Assembly (NCBI GenBank): GCA_009844425.1 | Contig: VYBN01000017.1 | Location: 1 to 64,000 of the forward strand | Direction of reading: 5' to 3' | DNA length: 64,000 bases | Source: Gammaproteobacteria bacterium | GTDB lineage: Bacteria; Pseudomonadota; Gammaproteobacteria; Steroidobacterales; Foliamicaceae | Shown: positions 57,928-64,000 of the stretch, piece by piece | How positions within the stretch are numbered: the first letter of the stretch is position 1 | Layout of the letters: every line of letters starts with the position of its first letter | Made by a program: the position numbers and the translations under genes | Notes under the pieces: generated by a model | What the model was told of the DNA's origin: nothing | Databases searched by the model: none | The model's input: only the letters and a program-made list of their open reading frames with translations

Positions 57928-60465
57928 ATGGCCGGGCCAGCCCCTGAAATCGTACCGGTAAAGCTCGAAGAGGAGATGCGCCGGTCCTATCTGGACTATG
58001 CGATGTCCGTCATCGTGGGCCGGGCCCTCCCCGACGTTCGCGACGGCCTCAAGCCCGTTCATCGGCGCATCCTGCACGCCATGCGCGAGCTGGGGAACCT
58101 GCACGACCGGCCGTACAAGAAGTCGGCCCGGATCGTCGGCGACGTCATTGGCCGCTACCATCCGCACGGCGATACGGCCGTCTACGACGCGATCGTTCGC
58201 ATGGCGCAGGATTTCTCGCTGCGCTACCCGCTGGTGGACGGCCAGGGTAACTTCGGTTCCATGGACGGCGACGCCCCGGCGGCGATGCGCTACACCGAGA
58301 TCCGCATGGCGCCGATCGCCGCGCTGATGCTCACCGACATCGACCGCGATACGGTGGACTTCGTCGCCAACTACGACGGGGCGGAACAGGAGCCCACGGT
58401 GCTGCCGGCGCGGCTTCCCAACCTGCTGGTCAACGGCGCGTCGGGGATTGCCGTGGGCATGGCCACCAATATTCCGCCGCACAACCTGCGCGAAGTCATC
58501 GACGCCGCGCTGGCCCTGAGCCGCGAGCCCGGTATCGGCATTGCCGAATTGATGGAACACGTGCCGGGACCGGATTTTCCGACCGCGGCCCAGATCGTGG
58601 GCGAAGCCGGCATGGCCGAGGCCTACCGGACCGGGCGCGGGACGATTCAGCTCCGGGCGCGGGCGGAGATCGAGGAGGGGAAGACGCGCGATTCGATCGT
58701 GGTCACGGAACTTCCGTATCGCGTGAACAAGGCCCGCTGCGTGGAAAAAATCGCGATGCTGGCCCGCAAGAAGGAGATTGCCGGCATCCAGGAAGTGCGC
58801 GACGAGTCCGACAAGGACGGCACCCGGGTAGTGGTGGAATTGCGCCGCGACGTCAGCGCCGAGATCGTCCTCAACAACCTGTATCGACGCACGCCGCTGG
58901 AATCGAGCTTCGGCATCAACATGGTCGCGCTGTGCGGAGGGCGCCCGCAGTTGCTGAACCTCAAGCAGATGCTTGAGCATTTCCTCGACCATCGCCGCGA
59001 CGTGGTCACGCGGCGCAGCGTCCACGATCTGCGCCGGGCCAAGGCGCGCGCGCATGTCCTGGAAGGCCTGACGGTCGCGCTGGCCAACATTGACGAGGTC
59101 GTGGCGCTGATCAGGGCTTCGAGCAACGCGCAGGAGGCGCGCGAAGCGCTCACCGCGAGAATCTGGGCGCCGGGGGCGGTGCGGGGGCTGCTGGAGCGGG
59201 CGCAGGCCGCGCTGACGGAACTTCCCAATCTCAGCGACCGGGGCTACCGCCTCAGCAACCGCCAGGCGCGCGCAATACTGGAATTGCGCCTGCAGCGCCT
59301 GACCGGACTGGAACAGGAAGCGATCCTCGACGAATACGCCGAACTGTTGCGGAAGATGGAGGAGTTGACGGACATCCTGCGCGATCCGGACCGGCTGCTC
59401 GAAGTGGTGCGCAACGAACTGATTGACCTGCGCGGCGAGTACGGCGACGAGCGCCGCACCGAAATCATCGCCGATTACACGCGCACGGCGGACGAAGACC
59501 TGATTCCGCGGCGCGAGGTGCTCGTCACCCTGTCGTGGCGCGGTTACGTGAAGACCCAGGAGCTGGAGACCTTCCGTACCCAGGGACGTGGCGGGCGAGG
59601 CAAGCGCGGCGCCTCGGTCGGCCAGGAGGACTTCATCGACCAGCTGTTCGTGACCCATTCGCACTCGACCCTGCTGTGCTTTACCGACCGGGCCCGCGTG
59701 TTCCAGCTGCGGCCCTTCGAGATACCCACGCAGAGCCGTGCAACGCGGGGACTGCCGATCGCCAACCTGCTGCCCGGGCTCGAGGAAGGCGAGCAGATCA
59801 ATTCGGTCCTGCCTGTCGATTCCTTCGATCATGGGCGCTTCGTGTTCATGGCCACCCGCAAGGGGCGGGTCAAGAAGACCCGGCTGGACGCGTTTGCGAA
59901 GATCCGCCGCACCGGGATCTATGCGCTGAGCCTCAAGAAGAAGGACCGCCTGGTGGAGGCGGCCATCACCGATGGCGACAGCGATGTCATCCTGCTGGCG
60001 AGCAATGGCCGGGCCGCGCGCTTCTCCGAATCCAACGTGCGGCCGATGGGCCGTATCGCGGCGGGCGTGATCGGCCAGCGGCTCAAGAAGAAGCACCGGG
60101 TCGTAGCGGCCCTGATCGTGAACGGCGAAGACGATGCCTGGGTGCTGCAGGCCACGACCAAGGGTTTCGGCAAGCGAACGCCCGTGAGCGAGTTCCCGCG
60201 CAAGGGCAGGGCGGCGCAGGGCGTGATTTCGATCCGCACCGAAGGGCGCAACGGCAAGCTGATCGGCGCCGCCCTGGTTCGCGAGGGCGACGAGGCGATG
60301 TTGATGACCGCCGGAGGCACCCTGCTGCGCACGGCGGTCGGCGACGTTTCCATTCAGGGGCGCTATTCGCACGGCGTGCGGCTGATGCGGCCCGACGAGG
60401 GCGACCACGTCGCCGGCTTCTGCACCCTGGCGGGGGAAGAGGAAGAATCCGCTTCCAGGCAGTAG
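57928..60465 (+). CDS. gyrA: DNA gyrase subunit A
   Basis: This is the 845-aa A subunit of gyrase, started at ATG 57928. The N-terminal breakage-reunion domain has [28 protein letters not shown] and the catalytic Tyr in [10 protein letters not shown]. The C-terminal beta-pinwheel includes a GyrA-box-like [10 protein letters not shown]. Residue 83 (E. coli numbering) is Thr and 87 is Asp, the same pair as in wild-type Pseudomonas, so quinolone resistance should not be inferred. It is followed 2 nt later by serC. Confidence 0.95.
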   Translation: MAGPAPEIVPVKLEEEMRRSYLDYAMSVIVGRALPDVRDGLKPVHRRILHAMRELGNLHDRPYKKSARIVGDVIGRYHPHGDTAVYDAIVRMAQDFSLRYPLVDGQGNFGSMDGDAPAAMRYTEIRMAPIAALMLTDIDRDTVDFVANYDGAEQEPTVLPARLPNLLVNGASGIAVGMATNIPPHNLREVIDAALALSREPGIGIAELMEHVPGPDFPTAAQIVGEAGMAEAYRTGRGTIQLRARAEIEEGKTRDSIVVTELPYRVNKARCVEKIAMLARKKEIAGIQEVRDESDKDGTRVVVELRRDVSAEIVLNNLYRRTPLESSFGINMVALCGGRPQLLNLKQMLEHFLDHRRDVVTRRSVHDLRRAKARAHVLEGLTVALANIDEVVALIRASSNAQEAREALTARIWAPGAVRGLLERAQAALTELPNLSDRGYRLSNRQARAILELRLQRLTGLEQEAILDEYAELLRKMEELTDILRDPDRLLEVVRNELIDLRGEYGDERRTEIIADYTRTADEDLIPRREVLVTLSWRGYVKTQELETFRTQGRGGRGKRGASVGQEDFIDQLFVTHSHSTLLCFTDRARVFQLRPFEIPTQSRATRGLPIANLLPGLEEGEQINSVLPVDSFDHGRFVFMATRKGRVKKTRLDAFAKIRRTGIYALSLKKKDRLVEAAITDGDSDVILLASNGRAARFSESNVRPMGRIAAGVIGQRLKKKHRVVAALIVNGEDDAWVLQATTKGFGKRTPVSEFPRKGRAAQGVISIRTEGRNGKLIGAALVREGDEAMLMTAGGTLLRTAVGDVSIQGRYSHGVRLMRPDEGDHVAGFCTLAGEEEESASRQ

Positions 60466-60467
60466 GC

Positions 60468-61547
60468 ATGGACCGGATCTTCAATTTCAGCGCCGGTCCG
60501 GCGAACCTTCCGCTTGCCGTTCTGGAGCAGGCCCGCGAGGAACTGCTGAGCTGGCAGGGCCGCGGCCTGTCGGTCATGGAGGACAGCCACCGGGGCCGTC
60601 AGTTCATCGAGCTCGCCGAGCAGTCCGAACGGGACCTGCGCGAGCTGCTCGGGGTTTCCGATGAATACGCCGTGCTGTTCATGCAGGGCGGCGCCACGCT
60701 TCAGTTTGCAACGGTCCCGATGACCCTGGCCCGCGAAGGGCAGGGCGTGGACTACCTGATAACCGGTCACTGGGGCCGCAAGGCTTCGTCCGAGGCGGCC
60801 AAACTCAGGCCGCTGCGTGTCGTTGCCGATGGCGAGGCGCTGCAGTACCGCTCGGTGCCGGCGCGCGGCGAATGGGCGCTTGGTGGCGACGCGGCCTATT
60901 TCCACTACACCGCGAACGAAACGCTGCACGGACTCGAGATCGACCCGCCGCCGGACGTGGACCATGCCCCGCTGGTTTGCGACATGTCCTCCACGTTGCT
61001 TTCGCGGCCGATTCCGGTGGATCGCTTCGGGCTGATCTACGCCTGCGCGCAGAAGAACCTCGGCCCGGCCGGCGTAACCGTGGTCATCATTCGCCGCGAC
61101 CTGCTGGAGCGCGTGCCCGAGGATACGCCGCTGGCCTTCAATTACCGGAAGATCGCCGCCGCCGGGTCCATGCTCAACACGCCGGCGACGTTTTCCTGGT
61201 ACGTGGCCTCGCTGGTGTTTCGCTGGGTTGCGGGGCAGGGCGGAGTGGCCGGGATGGCGGAACGCAGCCGGCGCAAGGCGATGCGCCTGTACGACTGCAT
61301 CGACGGCTCCGATTTCTACGCGAATCACGTTGCCCCGGAATGGCGCTCGTGGATGAACGTGCCGTTTACGCTAGCCGACCCCGAGTTGAACGGCGCCTTC
61401 CTCGAAGATTCGGAGGCCCGGGGCCTGCATGGCCTGAAGGGCCACCGCGCGGTCGGAGGCATGCGCGCCTCGATCTACAACGCCATGCCGGAAGAAGGCG
61501 TCGAGGCGCTGGTCGGCTTCATGGAGGAGTTCGAAAGGAGGGCCTGA
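60468..61547 (+). CDS. serC: Phosphoserine aminotransferase
   Basis: This is a 359-aa class V PLP aminotransferase that makes phosphoserine and also serves vitamin B6 synthesis. The ATG at 60468 gives the usual start MDRIFNFSAGPANLP. The PLP lysine is in YACAQKNLGPAGVT. The HRG of the substrate site is in EDSHRG, where most homologues have E-V-S-H-R-G. It is coupled to gyrA, as in many gammaproteobacteria. Confidence 0.95.
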   Translation: MDRIFNFSAGPANLPLAVLEQAREELLSWQGRGLSVMEDSHRGRQFIELAEQSERDLRELLGVSDEYAVLFMQGGATLQFATVPMTLAREGQGVDYLITGHWGRKASSEAAKLRPLRVVADGEALQYRSVPARGEWALGGDAAYFHYTANETLHGLEIDPPPDVDHAPLVCDMSSTLLSRPIPVDRFGLIYACAQKNLGPAGVTVVIIRRDLLERVPEDTPLAFNYRKIAAAGSMLNTPATFSWYVASLVFRWVAGQGGVAGMAERSRRKAMRLYDCIDGSDFYANHVAPEWRSWMNVPFTLADPELNGAFLEDSEARGLHGLKGHRAVGGMRASIYNAMPEEGVEALVGFMEEFERRA

Positions 61548-61612
61548 GGCGAACGCCGGGGCGGACACCCATGGGCGTCCTCCGTGGGCTTCGTCCCTAC
61601 TGGAAGCAAGCA

Positions 61613-62788
61613 ATGTTCAACATCCGGATTTACAACAGCATCGCCAACGAGGGTCTCGCACGCCTGCCCGCGGAGCGATTCAAGGCTCCGTCCGGGTCCG
61701 ATTCGCCCGACGGAATCCTGCTGCGCTCGCATGACCTGCACTCGGAAACGATCCCCGACAGCGTCGAGGTCGTGGCGCGCGCCGGCGCCGGCGTCAACAA
61801 TATCCCGGTGGATGCCCTGGCAAAGCGGGGGATCCCGGTGCTGAACGCGCCCGGCGCCAACGCCAACGCGGTCAAGGAACTGGTCGTGGCCGGCATGCTG
61901 ATGGCGGCCCGCAACCTGTTGCCGGCCTGGGACCACCTGCGGGCCATGGACCTGCCCGCCGACGAACTGCGCAAGACCGTGGAGGCGCACAAGAAGCGGT
62001 TCGCGGGCCGCGAACTTGCCGACCGGGTCATGGGCGTGGTGGGCCTGGGAGCGGTTGGCGTGAAAGTGGCCAACGCCGCTATCGGGATGGGGATGAAGGT
62101 GTTCGGCTACGACCGCGCCCTGGCGCTGGACCGGGCCTGGGAGCTGTCCTCGCAGGTCGGCAAGGGACAGAGCCTGAAGCACGTGTTCGCCGGTGCGGAT
62201 TTCGTCAGCGTGCACGTTCCGTTGATGGACGAGACCCGCGGGCTGGTGGGAGGAGCACTGATCAGCAGCATGCGCAAGGGGGGAGTCCTGCTCAATTTCG
62301 CCCGCGGCGGCATCGTGGACAGCGGCGCCGTTATCGAGGCCCTGAATTCGGGCTGGCTGTCGGCCTACGTCTGCGATTTCCCCGAGCCCGAACTCATGGG
62401 CCATCCGGGCGCGATCCTGCTCCCGCACCTGGGCGCTTCCACGTCCGAAGCCGAGGTGAACTGCGCCGTGATTGCCGCGGAGAACCTGCGGGCCTACCTG
62501 GAAGACGGCAATGTGCGCGGATCGGTGAATTTCCCGGTGATCGACCAGCTGCGCGGCGGCGGTTTCCGGCTGACGATCGCCAATGAAAACGTGCCGTGGA
62601 TCGTGGCGAGAGTTTCCGCCGTGCTGGCGCAGGAGAACCTCAACATCGAGTCGATGATGAACATGTCGCGCGGCCGGCTTGCCTACACGATGCTGGACCT
62701 CAACGACCAGGCTCCCGACCCGGTGCTCAAGCGCCTGCGCGGCATGGAGGGGATCCTGCGGGTACGGGATCTGGGGGCGAGATCTTGA
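61613..62788 (+). CDS. serA: D-3-phosphoglycerate dehydrogenase
   Basis: This is a 391-aa D-2-hydroxyacid dehydrogenase with a C-terminal ACT domain, started at the ATG at 61613 with GGAAG upstream. The NAD motif is VGLGAVGVKVANAA. The catalytic residues are Arg in LNFARGGIVDS, Glu in DFPEPELMG and His in LLPHLGAST. The ACT domain begins near 315 (ENVPWIVARVSAVLAQENLNI) and would bind serine as an inhibitor. The first step of serine synthesis is thus placed directly after the second (serC). This spot is usually held by pheA, hisC or tyrA genes. Confidence 0.94.
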   Translation: MFNIRIYNSIANEGLARLPAERFKAPSGSDSPDGILLRSHDLHSETIPDSVEVVARAGAGVNNIPVDALAKRGIPVLNAPGANANAVKELVVAGMLMAARNLLPAWDHLRAMDLPADELRKTVEAHKKRFAGRELADRVMGVVGLGAVGVKVANAAIGMGMKVFGYDRALALDRAWELSSQVGKGQSLKHVFAGADFVSVHVPLMDETRGLVGGALISSMRKGGVLLNFARGGIVDSGAVIEALNSGWLSAYVCDFPEPELMGHPGAILLPHLGASTSEAEVNCAVIAAENLRAYLEDGNVRGSVNFPVIDQLRGGGFRLTIANENVPWIVARVSAVLAQENLNIESMMNMSRGRLAYTMLDLNDQAPDPVLKRLRGMEGILRVRDLGARS

Positions 62789-62801
62789 AAGGAGTACGCT
62801 T

Positions 62802-64000
62802 CTGAGGTCCTGGCGCGTCAGCCGCATTCCCGCCACGCCGTCGCCCGAACCCTTAACGGTACCGGGAGACAAGTCGATCTCCCATCGCGCCGTGATGCTC
62901 GCGGCGCTGGCGGAGGGCGAGAGCGAGATCGTAAATTTCCTTCCGGGGCACGACTGCGTCGCTACCGCAAAGGCGCTGGAAGCGCTGGGTGTGCGGATAT
63001 CCCGGCTGGCTCCGGACCGCTTGCTTGTGCGTGGCGGAGCGAACCTGAAGCCGCCTGGCGGCCCGCTGGACTGCGGCAACTCCGGGACCTCGATGCGGCT
63101 GCTCGCCGGCCTGCTGGCCGGTCAGGGCATGGCCGCCGAACTGCACGGCGACGACTCGCTCAGCCGCCGGCCCATGCGCCGGATCATCGAACCCCTGGCC
63201 CGGATGGGCGCGCGCATCGACGCGCTGGGCAAGGAAGGGCGGCCGCCATTGCGCATTGCGGGCAATTCCGGGATCAGGGGCGTTTCCTACGAACTCCCGG
63301 TGGCGAGCGCGCAGGTGAAGTCCGCGATATTGCTGGCGGGCCTGGGCGCCCGGGGCGAGACCTGTGTGGGAGAACCCGTGCCGACGCGCGACCACACGGA
63401 ACGGATGCTTCCGAGCTTCGGGATGTCGATCGAGCGGACCAATGGCTGGACCTGCCTCACCGGAAGGCAGCTGCTGCGGGCTGCGCGAATCGACGTTCCG
63501 GGCGATTTTTCCTCGGCGGCGTTCCTGCTGCTGGCGGGACTGATCGGTCCGCGGGAGATCCAGGTCGCCTCCGTGGGCGTGAACTCCACCCGCACGGGCT
63601 TTCTTCGGATGATGGACGCCATGGGAGGCACATTGCAGGTCGCCGCGCGGCGCACTTCGGGGTCCGAGCCGGTGGCGGACGTCATGGCCAGGCCCGGGAT
63701 GCTACAGGGCGCGCTGCTTCCCGCTTCTCTGGTTCCTTCGGCGATCGATGAGATGCCGGTGGTGTTTGCGGCTGCGGCCTGCGCGATGGGGGAAACCGTG
63801 ATCAAGGACGCCGGGGAACTGCGGCTCAAGGAAAGTGATCGGATCGCGGCCATGGTGGCGGGCCTGAGGAAAATGGGAGTGGACTGCGAGGAAACTCCCG
63901 AAGGCGCGCGCATACGTGGCGGTCGCGTACGGGGCGGGGAAATCGACTGCAGGGGCGACCATCGCGTGGCGATGGCCTTTGCGGTGCTGGGGCTGGTGGC
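62802..64000 (+). CDS. aroA: EPSP synthase, partial (3' end outside window)
   Basis: The frame is missing from the ORF track because it runs off the window and lacks a normal start. It encodes 3-phosphoshikimate 1-carboxyvinyltransferase: PGDKSISHRAVMLAAL, CGNSGTSMRLLAGLLAG, the LPVASAQVKSAILLAGL block and GELRLKESDRIAAMVAGLRKMG. About 399 residues are present. The reading frame opens at CTG 62802, with AAGGAG at 8 nt. No ATG, GTG or TTG occurs in frame between the serA stop and the first conserved residues, so CTG initiation is the best explanation. Confidence 0.92.
   Translation, partial: MRSWRVSRIPATPSPEPLTVPGDKSISHRAVMLAALAEGESEIVNFLPGHDCVATAKALEALGVRISRLAPDRLLVRGGANLKPPGGPLDCGNSGTSMRLLAGLLAGQGMAAELHGDDSLSRRPMRRIIEPLARMGARIDALGKEGRPPLRIAGNSGIRGVSYELPVASAQVKSAILLAGLGARGETCVGEPVPTRDHTERMLPSFGMSIERTNGWTCLTGRQLLRAARIDVPGDFSSAAFLLLAGLIGPREIQVASVGVNSTRTGFLRMMDAMGGTLQVAARRTSGSEPVADVMARPGMLQGALLPASLVPSAIDEMPVVFAAAACAMGETVIKDAGELRLKESDRIAAMVAGLRKMGVDCEETPEGARIRGGRVRGGEIDCRGDHRVAMAFAVLGLV

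Noticed and set aside
58150-58210. Quinolone-resistance mutation at gyrA codon 83 (Thr)
   Set aside because: Thr is a natural residue at this position in several gammaproteobacteria; resistance cannot be claimed.
57850-60408. 852-aa minus-strand ORF
   Set aside because: It is the antisense shadow of gyrA and has no ribosome site or protein-like motifs.
61562-61581. Palindrome GGACACCCATGGGCGTCC between serC and serA as a further family B copy
   Set aside because: It has a similar style but shares no module sequence with the four family B copies, so it was left out.

Overview
The window looks like chromosomal DNA of a high-G+C gammaproteobacterium, roughly two-thirds G+C by eye. The evidence is gene order and gene content: gyrA-serC-serA-aroA, gcvR back to back with dapA plus a BamC-like lipoprotein, bcp-bepA, ppx/ppk1/sixA and a sufRBCDSUT operon. 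The TonB-dependent receptor, MFS carrier and several lipoproteins fit a free-living or host-associated marine heterotroph, but no species can be named from the sequence. No insertion sequence, prophage, rRNA operon or CRISPR array was seen. There is one tRNA, tRNA-Ser(GGA).

Layout. 1-127 is the start of a lipoprotein gene that runs off the window. 188-6067 (minus) is the Fe-S assembly operon behind an Rrf2-type palindromic operator. 6247-10314 (minus) holds a spondin-domain secreted protein, a Sel1 protein and a metzincin-like lipoprotein. 10681-11966 pairs a large winged-helix/GIY-YIG-like protein with a PIN toxin. 12153-18600 is housekeeping: class I aldolase, NCS1 permease, bepA, bcp, gcvR, dapA, a BamC-like lipoprotein and tRNA-Ser. 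18613-21174 has a RelE-type toxin-antitoxin pair, a GST and two small proteins. 21257-31998 is a catabolic locus. A minus-strand operon (GntR regulator, isochorismatase-like hydrolase, PfkB kinase, nucleoside phosphorylase, SDR) diverges from a plus-strand set (TonB receptor, MFS, SIS protein, aldehyde dehydrogenase, esterase) across an intergenic region that carries a perfect palindrome. 32041-34173 is a lower-G+C restriction-modification pair. 34233-39262 holds tpm, a glutamine amidotransferase and an overlapping amino-acid oxidation operon. 57928-64000 is gyrA-serC-serA-aroA.

The most interesting stretch is 40060-55699. It contains a small membrane protein, a Gly/Ser/Met-repeat lipoprotein, a second lipoprotein, a membrane Ser/Thr kinase, a membrane FHA-like/PEGA/FGE-fold protein and a small exported protein. 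After the inverted ppx-ppk1 pair come sixA, a MotA/TolQ/ExbB-type channel, an ASKHA-like/FHA protein, and a VWA protein whose single membrane helix begins with an ExbD-like aspartate. I infer a phospho-signalled, proton-driven envelope machine made of ExbB-like and ExbD/VWA-like parts.

Two dispersed repeat families run through the window. Family A has three copies (13189, 39289, 55717). Each has a conserved 50-nt core and long inverted arms whose outer two-thirds are unique to the copy yet match each other perfectly or nearly so. Family B is a GC-rich multi-hairpin repeat found in intergenic DNA and also inside or at the start of genes: in frame in sufU and a small exported protein, and supplying the apparent ribosome-binding site and start codon of bepA.
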